Assembly: GCA_946547205.1 (NCBI GenBank)
Contig: CAMNPA010000006.1
Coordinates: 1 to 21,755, forward strand
Direction of reading: 5' to 3'
Origin: an uncultured Selenomonadales bacterium
GTDB taxonomy: Bacteria; Bacillota; Negativicutes; Selenomonadales; Selenomonadaceae
DNA: 21,755 nucleotides
A program made the position numbers and the translations under genes. The notes under the pieces are model-generated. The model saw only the letters and a program-made list of their open reading frames with translations. It was not told where the DNA came from and searched no databases. Position 1 is the first letter of the stretch. Every line of letters begins with the position of its first letter. Shown here piece after piece: positions 1 to 6,266 of this stretch.

Positions 1-384
1 TTGCAATGCGCCGCCGAGTCCGATTATCGGCAAAAGTAAAAGTGCGGTTGAAAATAACGTCCAATTTTTTCCGCCTAAAAGTCCCGGCATGTAGGTATAG
101 AACAATCGGCAAGTTGCGCCGACGAGTCCGGGCAATGATGCCAATGTAAAAATCTGCGCGTCCGTGAAATGGAAGCCGATTTGATTCAACTGCGCGGCAA
201 TCGTCGCCCAAAGCGTCCACACGACGAACGACAGAGTCAGTGCCCAAGTCGACGTGTAAAGATTTTGCTTGGCGATACGTTCGCCGAATTTTTTCCAGAA
301 GGCATCGTTTTCGGGATCCCATTTCGCCAAAATTTCTTTTCGCGACGGATTGTCGCCCAGCGTTTTCAAAACATCTTCAGCCAT
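1..384 (-). CDS. narK: NarK-type nitrate/nitrite transporter (MFS), N-terminal part, cut by the window edge
   Basis: Major facilitator superfamily carrier that takes up nitrate and/or exports nitrite across the cytoplasmic membrane. Only the first 128 codons are present; the frame is open to base 1, so the C-terminal part lies outside the window. After a polar N-terminus of about 45 residues comes a first membrane helix (LTLSFVVWTLWATIAAQL). It is followed by a stretch that aligns with NarK family proteins from memory: FHFTDAQIFTLASLPGLVGA, then CRLFYTYMPG, whose Arg corresponds to the substrate-binding Arg of helix 2. The start is ATG at 384, 9 nt after an AAGGAG ribosome binding site. The gene is divergent from the fnr-like gene and shares its intergenic Fnr-type palindrome. 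It is expected to be induced anaerobically together with narGHJI. The first 15 nt of its leader are identical to the narG leader. Confidence 0.9.
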   Translation of the reverse strand, partial: MAEDVLKTLGDNPSRKEILAKWDPENDAFWKKFGERIAKQNLYTSTWALTLSFVVWTLWATIAAQLNQIGFHFTDAQIFTLASLPGLVGATCRLFYTYMPGLLGGKNWTLFSTALLLLPIIGLGGALQ

Positions 385-399
385 GCTATCACTCTCCTT
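385..399 (-). promoter_or_regulatory. narK 5' leader/RBS block, identical to the narG leader
   Basis: On the minus strand this reads AAGGAGAGTGATAGC and abuts the narK ATG. The same 15 bases abut the narG GTG at 14930-14944. If transcription starts near 399, as the -10 box predicts, this block is essentially the whole 5' untranslated region. It contains a strong Shine-Dalgarno (AAGGAG). Whether the rest (AGTGATAGC) has a function of its own is not known. Confidence 0.7.
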
Positions 400-405
400 G
401 AGTCG

Positions 406-411
406 AGTATA
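406..411 (-). promoter_or_regulatory. narK -10 box
   Basis: TATACT on the minus strand, 5 of 6 matches to TATAAT. It starts exactly 22 nt after the TCAC half of the palindrome at 434-447, which places that palindrome centre near -41.5 from a start at about 399. There is no good -35 hexamer, as expected for an activator-dependent class II promoter. A run of A6T5 (about 413-423) lies between the palindrome and the -10 box. Confidence 0.65.
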
Positions 412-432
412 TGAAAAATTTTTTCGCCTGTA

Positions 433-448
433 AGTGAGTTTGGTCACA
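433..448. promoter_or_regulatory. Fnr/Crp-type operator shared by narK and the fnr-like gene
   Basis: The core is GTGAGTTTGGTCAC (GTGA-N6-TCAC, 434-447), a match to the TGTGA-N6-TCACA consensus used by Crp and by Bacillus-type Fnr. It lies between two divergent genes. The distance to the -10-like hexamer is the same on both sides: 22 nt to TATACT (narK) and 22 nt to TAAAAT (fnr-like gene). One site may therefore activate both promoters. The likely binding protein is the neighbouring Fnr-like regulator, whose recognition helix carries the RE-xxx-R pattern that reads GTGA in Crp. Confidence 0.7.
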
Positions 449-469
449 TAAAGACGCAGTTTCACGCGT

Positions 470-475
470 TAAAAT
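470..475 (+). promoter_or_regulatory. -10 box of the fnr-like gene
   Basis: TAAAAT beginning 22 nt after the palindrome at 434-447, the same spacing as on the narK and narG sides. The predicted start of transcription is near 482, giving a leader of about 23 nt before ATG 505. It suggests positive autoregulation under anaerobic conditions. Confidence 0.55.
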
Positions 476-504
476 GATTGCAACTATGCAGTGAAGGTGA
501 TTAT

Positions 505-1179
505 ATGGAGTCCATGATTCGGCAGTTTTACGAGATACCCGGCAAGATTTTGACTCTCAAGCCCGGCGAATATCTTTTTCATGAAGGCGACCACGCGAAA
601 AATTTTTTCTTCGTGCGCACCGGCAAGATTTTTATCACAAAGTTTGCCGAGAGCGGTCGAGTTCTGTCATTGCGATTGGCGACGAAAGGCAGCATCATCG
701 GCGAGTTGCCGCTTTACGAAGAAAATCCCGTTTACATTTTCAACGCCGTTGCTCAAAGTCCGTCCGAAGTCTACGCGATTGAATTCCCGACGCTCCACAG
801 CTACCTTGAAAAAAAACCGTGGCTTGCAATCAATCTGCTGAAAATTATCGGCGTGCACATGCGCAAGCAACATTCCAAATTCCGCGACTTGATTCTTTAC
901 GGCAAGAAAGGCGCGATTTTTTCAACGTTGATTCGATTTGCAAACAGCTACGGACAAAAAGTTGACGACGGAATTTTAATTTCGGTGCCGCTGACGAATC
1001 AAGAACTTGCGAATTATTCGGCGACTGCCCGCGAGAGTTTGAACAGAATTTTCAGCGACCTGCGCCGACAAAACGTTATCGAAATGCGCGACGGTTTGAT
1101 TCTGATTCGTGACATCGATTTTCTCAAGCGCGAGATTCAGTGCGAAAATTGCGGACGCGAAATTTGCAACATCGAATAG
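505..1179 (+). CDS. fnr: Fnr-like transcription regulator, Crp/Fnr family, with C-terminal Fe-S cysteine motif
   Basis: A 224-residue oxygen-responsive regulator. Residues about 10-125 form the cyclic-nucleotide-binding-like beta barrel (LKPGEYLFHEGDHAKNFFFV, later GSIIGELPLY). The dimer helix and a winged HTH follow, with recognition helix ATARESLNRIF. The R-E-S-x-x-R pattern is that of Crp (reads GTGA), not the E-x-x-S-R of E. coli FNR (reads TTGAT). The C-terminus carries C213-x2-C216-x4-C221. Established knowledge: Bacillus subtilis Fnr binds its [4Fe-4S] cluster with C-terminal cysteines of the same spacing (C227, C230, C235) plus an aspartate. E. coli FNR uses N-terminal cysteines, which are absent here. 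ATG 505 is chosen over TTG 478 because GAAGG at 493-497 precedes it at proper spacing. The 3' end overlaps the convergent mobAB gene by 43 bp. It probably controls narK, narG, mod and itself. Confidence 0.88.
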   Translation: MESMIRQFYEIPGKILTLKPGEYLFHEGDHAKNFFFVRTGKIFITKFAESGRVLSLRLATKGSIIGELPLYEENPVYIFNAVAQSPSEVYAIEFPTLHSYLEKKPWLAINLLKIIGVHMRKQHSKFRDLILYGKKGAIFSTLIRFANSYGQKVDDGILISVPLTNQELANYSATARESLNRIFSDLRRQNVIEMRDGLILIRDIDFLKREIQCENCGREICNIE

Positions 1180-2243
1180 CCCGCGAGGAACCGACAAATT
1201 TTTTCTGCGGCGACAAAGTCATTCAAGTCGAACTGCGCAATCTTGTCGTCGTCAACAGGAGCAATCGTGAAAATCGCGGCGACATTTTCATCGGCAATGA
1301 CTTCGCCTTTTCCGCGCCAAAGTGAAATTGCGGGACGAGTGCCGTGCGTGCGACTTTCCGTCAAAATCAAATCGACGTTCATTTTCTCCGCGACGACCGA
1401 AAAATTTTCGCGCTCATCGGTTTGCTGAATCATGAACCAACTCTTCGGCGAGACGACTGCGACGGATTTTGCGCCCGCCGTCTGAAATCGCCAGCTGTCT
1501 TTGCCTTCAACGTCCAGATTAAATCCATGCGCATCACTTTTTATCACGCCGACTTTGATTTTCTGCGCGGTAAAAATTTTCGTCAGCCGTTCAATGAAAG
1601 TCGTTTTGCCGGTGCCCGATGCAGGCGCAACGATTGAAATTATCGGTGTCGTGCGCGACAAATTTTCTGCCCGTCCTTGAGCAAGTCGCAAATCGGCAGG
1701 CATGTTGACGTTGAAAAAAATTTCTTCGCATGAAAGTTTTATGACCTCGTGCGGGATTTTTTTTATTGCGGCGAAAAGTTTCCGTTGACCTTGAGCCAGT
1801 TCCGACGCAAAAATTTCCGCGAGTTCACGCCGATAAAATGCCGCCAACATTTGCCGACGACTGCCGACTTCGGGAATGACCGCTTGAACGTCTGAAAAAT
1901 TTTCCGTCAACGGGAGCAACGGCGCGAAATTGAAGAACGGCATATCGGCGGAAATTGCCAACGCCCAATCGGTTTTGATGTGCGCGAGTCCGTTCGCAAG
2001 TCCCGCCATTGGTCCCGCGTCATGAATTTTGTCGACTAAAAGTTTTGCGCCGTATCGTTGAGCCAAAATTTTCAGCGCAGGCAATTCGTCTTCAACGCAC
2101 AAAAAAATTTCTGTGAAGTTTTGAGCTTGAGCCTTGCGCAAAATTTTTTCAAGCAGTCCGACGCCGCCGACTTTAACGAATCTTTTATCGACGCCGAGCC
2201 GTGAAGATTTGCCGCCTGCGATTATTAATAAAGAAAGTTTCAT
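1137..2243 (-). CDS. mobAB: MobA-MobB fusion: molybdenum cofactor guanylyltransferase plus Mob GTP-binding protein
   Basis: Final step of bis-MGD cofactor synthesis: GMP is transferred from GTP onto Mo-molybdopterin. This is the form used by NarG-type reductases. The protein has 368 residues. The MobA half (about 1-195) begins with the nucleotidyltransferase signature LIIAGGKSSRLGVDKRFVKV and contains ISADMPFF, the metal-binding D-x-P region. The MobB half (about 200-368) has a P-loop, VAPASGTGKTTFIERL, then GVIKSDAHGFNLDVEGKDSW and a late ILTESRTHG motif typical of MobB. MobA and MobB are separate in E. coli; fusions are known elsewhere. The ATG overlaps the TGA of the upstream MOSC-mogA gene (ATGA). 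It is the last gene of the leftward unit. Its last 14 codons or so lie antisense to the end of the fnr-like gene, including that gene's cysteine codons. Confidence 0.92.
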   Translation of the reverse strand: MKLSLLIIAGGKSSRLGVDKRFVKVGGVGLLEKILRKAQAQNFTEIFLCVEDELPALKILAQRYGAKLLVDKIHDAGPMAGLANGLAHIKTDWALAISADMPFFNFAPLLPLTENFSDVQAVIPEVGSRRQMLAAFYRRELAEIFASELAQGQRKLFAAIKKIPHEVIKLSCEEIFFNVNMPADLRLAQGRAENLSRTTPIISIVAPASGTGKTTFIERLTKIFTAQKIKVGVIKSDAHGFNLDVEGKDSWRFQTAGAKSVAVVSPKSWFMIQQTDERENFSVVAEKMNVDLILTESRTHGTRPAISLWRGKGEVIADENVAAIFTIAPVDDDKIAQFDLNDFVAAEKICRFLAGYSMLQISRPQFSH

Positions 2244-3154
2244 TTATCAGCCTCGCCGCGAAGAATTTCTATTCCGTGTTGAAGTTCGGGCAAGACAAAA
2301 TTCAAGCACTCGTCGACAGCTTTCGGACTGCCGGGCAAATTCACGATCAGCGACCGTTTACGAATTCCTGCGACTGCTCTGCTCAACATTGCGCGACGTG
2401 TGACTTGCATTGAAAGATTTCGCATGGCTTCGGGAATTCCGGGCGCGAGTCGTGTGCAAACTTCCAACGTTGCTTCCGGTGTAATGTCGCGAATCGAAAA
2501 GCCAGTTCCGCCCGTCGTCAAAATCAATCCGACGCCCGAATCAGCGAACTCAATCAGCTTGTCGACGAGCAATTTTTTCACATCGGGCAGAATCGTCCGC
2601 GCAAAAATTTTGTAGCCCACGTTGGATAAAATTTCTTCGCATTTATCGCCGCTGCCGTCAACTTCGCGCAATCCGTGAAAGCCTCTGTCGCTCACCGTGA
2701 TAATCGCCGCATCGAGCGGAATTTTTTCGGCAAGCTCCAAATCGTCGCCGACAGAAATTTTTCCGCCGTGAAGGACACGAGCAAAAACTCCTTCGCGCGG
2801 CATGATGCAATCGCCGACTTGATGATAAATGGCGCAGTGACTGTGGCATTCCTTGCCGATTTGCGTTATCTCAAAGAAAACGTCGCCGCTCCGAAGTCTG
2901 GTGCCGACGGGCAAATTTTTGAACGTGAAACCTTCCGCGAGAATATTTTCACCGAACGCGCCGGGCTCAACATTTGCGCCGCGAGATTTGAATTCGTCGA
3001 CTTCAGCTTGACCGAGCAGACTAACTTGCCTGTGCCAATCGCCGGCGTGAGCGTCATCGACAATTCCAAACTCCGTGATGAACTGCGCCGTGTCGACCAA
3101 AAATTTTGCGGTGCCGCGCCGAGAGCTGATACAAATCGCGTTGATTTTTCCCAT
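2240..3154 (-). CDS. MOSC domain fused to MogA/MoaB-type molybdopterin adenylyltransferase
   Basis: A two-domain cofactor protein of 304 residues. Residues about 1-145 are a MOSC domain (V-E-P-G-A-F-G-E-N-I-L motif, and IGKECHSHCAIYHQVG followed by CIMPREGVFARVLHGG). MOSC domains bind or deliver molybdenum cofactor or sulfur; the exact role of this subtype is not established. Residues about 148-304 are MogA/MoaB-like (VSDRGFHGLREVDGSG, LTTGGTGFSIRDITPEAT, VNLPGSPKAV). This enzyme adenylylates molybdopterin before MoeA inserts molybdate. The same fusion is known from clostridia and relatives. The start is ATG 3154, 3 nt after the moaA stop. Its Shine-Dalgarno GGAGG (3162-3166) is made of the last two Gly codons of moaA. 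The gene ends in an ATGA overlap with mobAB. Confidence 0.9.
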   Translation of the reverse strand: MGKINAICISSRRGTAKFLVDTAQFITEFGIVDDAHAGDWHRQVSLLGQAEVDEFKSRGANVEPGAFGENILAEGFTFKNLPVGTRLRSGDVFFEITQIGKECHSHCAIYHQVGDCIMPREGVFARVLHGGKISVGDDLELAEKIPLDAAIITVSDRGFHGLREVDGSGDKCEEILSNVGYKIFARTILPDVKKLLVDKLIEFADSGVGLILTTGGTGFSIRDITPEATLEVCTRLAPGIPEAMRNLSMQVTRRAMLSRAVAGIRKRSLIVNLPGSPKAVDECLNFVLPELQHGIEILRGEADK

Positions 3155-3157
3155 GCT

Positions 3158-4123
3158 TTAACCTCCGACCTGATACATTTGAAATTTCGTTTCGTCGCCG
3201 AAAAAATGTTCACGCGGCTTGCGATAAATCGTCGCACGAATTTTGGCGGCAAGTTCGTCGTCGTCAACGTTGGAGCGCAGTAAATTTTTCACGTCAAGTC
3301 CAGCGTCGAAACTCAAACAAGTTTTCAGAAAGCCCGCTGCCGTGAGCCGAATCCGATTGCAAGTTGCGCAAAATTTGTGGTTGATGGCGTCGATGAAACC
3401 GATTTGCCCGACAAAATTTTTCGGTTGAAAATATTGAGCAGGACCTTGCAAAGAATTTTTTTTGCCGACAGGAACGAGCACGCCGAAATTTTTTTCCAAC
3501 GTCGCGAAAACTTCAGATGACGACACGCCGACGAGTGAAGAATTTATCGCGCAACCGATCGGCATGAGTTCGATAAACCGCACCTTGACGGGACGACTTT
3601 CAGCCAATGTCGCGAGTTCGACAAGTTCAGAGTCGTTGACGCCGACAAGTGGCACGCAATTTATCTTGACGGAAAATTTTTCGGGCAGCGATTGAAGTCC
3701 GTCGAGCACGTTAGAGAAAAATTTTCGGCGAGTCAGTGTCGAGAAAGTTTCCGCGTTGAGAGTATCCAAGCTCAAATTGAGCCCGTCGAGTCCCGCCGCG
3801 ATGAGTTCGTGCGAAAAATTTTTAAGAAGGACACCGTTAGTCGTCAGCATGACTTGTTCGATGCCGCGAAGTCTTTTCAGCTCATGAATCAGCGTCGACA
3901 AATTTTTTCGGAGCAACGGTTCGCCGCCCGTCAAGCGAATTTTTTTTATGCCGAGCCGTGAAAAAATTCTGGCGACACGAACGATTTCTTCCAGCGACAA
4001 AATCTGTGCGTGCGGAATTTTTTGAACGCCGCATTCGGGCATGCAGTAGCGACAACGCAAATTGCAACGGTCAGTCACGGAAATTCGCGCATAATTTATC
4101 TCGCGCCCAAATTGGTCAATCAT
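3158..4123 (-). CDS. moaA: GTP 3',8-cyclase MoaA (radical SAM)
   Basis: First step of molybdenum cofactor synthesis: a radical SAM enzyme that converts GTP to 3',8-cyclo-dihydro-GTP, which MoaC then turns into cPMP. The protein has 321 residues, close to the family norm of about 325-340. The SAM cluster motif is C20-x3-C24-x2-C27 (CNLRCRYCMPE), followed by IRLTGGEPLLR. The second cluster is C252-x2-C255-x13-C269 (CATCNRIRLTAAGFLKTC). The chain ends in Gly-Gly, the tail known to be needed in MoaA for catalysis. The start overlaps the moeA stop (ATGA at 4120-4123), indicating translational coupling. No moaC, moaD or moaE gene is in the window, so the middle steps must be encoded elsewhere. Confidence 0.96.
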   Translation of the reverse strand: MIDQFGREINYARISVTDRCNLRCRYCMPECGVQKIPHAQILSLEEIVRVARIFSRLGIKKIRLTGGEPLLRKNLSTLIHELKRLRGIEQVMLTTNGVLLKNFSHELIAAGLDGLNLSLDTLNAETFSTLTRRKFFSNVLDGLQSLPEKFSVKINCVPLVGVNDSELVELATLAESRPVKVRFIELMPIGCAINSSLVGVSSSEVFATLEKNFGVLVPVGKKNSLQGPAQYFQPKNFVGQIGFIDAINHKFCATCNRIRLTAAGFLKTCLSFDAGLDVKNLLRSNVDDDELAAKIRATIYRKPREHFFGDETKFQMYQVGG

Positions 4124-5292
4124 GTCAGAATAATTTCAACCTCGTCGCCTGCCTTCAACGTGTCGGAGCCGGCAGGAATATCAATCAAGCAGTTGCAACC
4201 GACAGCCGAAAATAAATTGCCCGATTCGTGACGCGTCGGCAGAAAAATTTTTTCACCGTCGAAACGTGCTCTGATGAAACGTCGCCCGAAACTTTTTTTA
4301 GGAAAATCGTCGACTAAAACACCGCGACTGCGTTTGTAAAGAATTTCGTTGCGCCGAGAAAGTTTTGCGAGCACGGGACGCGTCAAAAGTTCAAACGTCG
4401 CATAAGCCGCGAAAGGATTGCCGCTCAACGCAATGCCCAAAGTTTTGCCGAACGTCCAGCCGATGACGGGCGCACCAGGCTTCATTTCGATTCGCCAAAA
4501 AATTCGTTCGCCGATCTTCTTAACAACGTCGTGCATGATGTCTTTTTTGCCGACAGAGACGCCGCCGGTTGTTATCAGCAAGTCGACGTTGAGCGCGGAA
4601 ATTTTTTCGGCAATCAAGTTGTCGTCATCGGGAAGGTTGCCCAAAATTTCAGGCGCGAAGTTCATTTCAATCAGCCGCGACGAGAGCAAGTAAAGGTTGC
4701 TGTTGAAAATTTTTCCGGCAGAAAGTTTTTCGTCGGGCGCAATGAGTTCGTCACCGGTTGACGCGATGGCGATTCTCGGACGCCGATAAACTTTCACGGT
4801 CGCGACGCCTTGACTTGCCAAAATCGCAACGTGAGCCGCAGATAATTTTTTATCTTTCGCGACAAGTTGAGCACCGGCTTTGATGTCTTCGCCCGCAAAA
4901 CAAAAATTCTCGTGATGATGAAGTTTCTGCGCGACAAAAATTTTATCGCCGTCAATCGTAACGTCTTCCTGCCGAATCACGCAGTCGCAATCGTCCGGAA
5001 TAGCCGCGCCAGTCATAAGCCGTAAACATTCGCCGCGATTAACATTGCCCGTGAAAAAATCTCCTGCACATTCTTCGCCGACGATTTTGAATTCGCCCGG
5101 AGTTTCCGCAGAGTTGAGCGCATAACCGTCGAGTGGACTGCGATTGAACGGCGGATTATCGAAAGTCGCGAAATAATTTTCAGCCACGACGCGTCCGACA
5201 GAATCAATCAATGCAACGTCTTCGGTCTCGTCAATTGCCTCAACGTTCGCGGTCAAAAGATCAATCGCCGTTTCGAGAGAAATACTTTCCAT
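4120..5292 (-). CDS. moeA: Molybdopterin molybdenumtransferase MoeA
   Basis: Inserts molybdate into adenylylated molybdopterin to give Mo-MPT. The protein has 390 residues from ATG 5292, the usual length for MoeA. Domain III signatures are present: ASTGDELI, the MPT-binding loop TTGGVSVGKKD and ALSGNPFAAYATFELL. The N-terminal domain has FNRSPLDGYAL and RLMTGAAIPDDCDCVIRQED, both typical. A longer frame runs open to 5406, but ATG 5292 is chosen because it begins the conserved N-terminus (ESISLETAIDLL). It also overlaps the TGA of the upstream gene by one base (TGATG). Downstream it overlaps moaA by 4 bp. The product works directly after the MogA domain encoded two genes downstream. Confidence 0.95.
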   Translation of the reverse strand: MESISLETAIDLLTANVEAIDETEDVALIDSVGRVVAENYFATFDNPPFNRSPLDGYALNSAETPGEFKIVGEECAGDFFTGNVNRGECLRLMTGAAIPDDCDCVIRQEDVTIDGDKIFVAQKLHHHENFCFAGEDIKAGAQLVAKDKKLSAAHVAILASQGVATVKVYRRPRIAIASTGDELIAPDEKLSAGKIFNSNLYLLSSRLIEMNFAPEILGNLPDDDNLIAEKISALNVDLLITTGGVSVGKKDIMHDVVKKIGERIFWRIEMKPGAPVIGWTFGKTLGIALSGNPFAAYATFELLTRPVLAKLSRRNEILYKRSRGVLVDDFPKKSFGRRFIRARFDGEKIFLPTRHESGNLFSAVGCNCLIDIPAGSDTLKAGDEVEIILT

Positions 5293-6263
5293 CAGAGCAG
5301 CCCTCCGACGCCTAACGTTGTGAAGTCGCGCCGAGTGAGTTTTTCGCCCGTCAACACGCGCGGCAAAATCAAATCGAACACGGTTTTTGAACAGAACATC
5401 ACGCAACCGGGCAGACCCATAATCGGCACGTCGCCAAGATATGCGAGCATGAACATTGCGCCGGGCAAAACGGGCACGCCGTAAGTTACAACGTTTGCGC
5501 CTGTCGATTTTATCGCCGCCGGTGTTCTGTCGTCCGGGTCAACCGACATTCCGCCTGTGCACAAAATCATATCGCATCCCAAATTCAACAGCTCTGAAAT
5601 TTTTTCATGCGTCATGGACTTGGAGTCGTCTGAAAGCCTGCGCGCGTCGATTTGCAAACCGAACGACTTTAACTTCGATTCGATGACAGGTGTAAATGTA
5701 TCTTTAATACGTTCATGAAAAATTTCGGAGCCTGTGACGACGAGACCGACTTTGAAATTTTTGTAAGGCGCAACTTTCATCAACGGCACATCGCCCGCAA
5801 TTTCGGTGACGCGTTCCATTTTCAGCTTGTCGATAACGAGCGGAATCACACGCATTCCGACGACAGATTTGCCTTTGCGAACAGGAATATTGTTGTTGAC
5901 GGTCGCGATACAAATTTCGCCGAGGTCGTTGAGCGCGTTAATCTTTTCGGCGTCGACATGAAACACACCGTCGCAAGTCGCCTTGAGTTCGATTTTGCCT
6001 TCCTTAACTTCAGTCGCCGTGAGATTGTCGCCTTGACAAATTGCCCGCAAAATTTCCGCCGCGTCGTTCTCGTGAAGTTTAGCCTCGTCGTCTTCCCAAA
6101 CGAAAATATTTTCCTTGCCGAGTTTCAAAAGTTCGGGAATGTCTTCCGCCGTGATGACGTGACCTTTGCGAAAAGCCGCATCTTTGACGACGCCGCGGAT
6201 GATGCGCGTGATGTCGTGGCAGAGAATTTGTCCGACCGCGTCTTGAACTTTAATTTCTTTCAT
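5292..6263 (-). CDS. MoeA-like molybdopterin-binding protein
   Basis: A 323-residue protein with a MoCF-biosynth/MPT-binding domain in its second half: GLVVTGSEIFHERIKD, then LCTGGMSVDPDDRTP, then MGLPGCVMFCSKTVFD. These correspond to the T-G-D-E, T-T-G-G-x-S-V-G and S-G-N-P motifs of MoeA/MogA but with changes. The normally conserved SGNP is LPGC, and the loop has D-P-D-D-R. The N-terminal 150 residues or so have some resemblance to the MoeA N-terminal part but lack the PLDGYA motif. Proteins of this type are annotated as molybdopterin-binding proteins next to molybdoenzyme genes in Firmicutes; the exact reaction is unknown to me. It begins 3 nt after the hcp stop and overlaps moeA by one base, so it is surely co-expressed with hcp and moeA. 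Confidence 0.85.
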   Translation of the reverse strand: MKEIKVQDAVGQILCHDITRIIRGVVKDAAFRKGHVITAEDIPELLKLGKENIFVWEDDEAKLHENDAAEILRAICQGDNLTATEVKEGKIELKATCDGVFHVDAEKINALNDLGEICIATVNNNIPVRKGKSVVGMRVIPLVIDKLKMERVTEIAGDVPLMKVAPYKNFKVGLVVTGSEIFHERIKDTFTPVIESKLKSFGLQIDARRLSDDSKSMTHEKISELLNLGCDMILCTGGMSVDPDDRTPAAIKSTGANVVTYGVPVLPGAMFMLAYLGDVPIMGLPGCVMFCSKTVFDLILPRVLTGEKLTRRDFTTLGVGGLL

Positions 6264-6266
6264 GAT

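Noticed and set aside
478..504. TTG start at 478 for the fnr-like gene.
   Set aside because: It lies next to the predicted -10 box (470-475), upstream of the likely transcription start. ATG 505 has a good RBS.
2675..3283. Open plus-strand frame of 202 codons across the MOSC-mogA and moaA genes.
   Set aside because: It is antisense to two well-conserved genes with intact motifs, and no domain is recognisable.
5293..5406. Longer moeA frame starting at 5406.
   Set aside because: It would overlap the upstream gene by over 100 bp. ATG 5292 matches the MoeA N-terminus and a TGATG junction.
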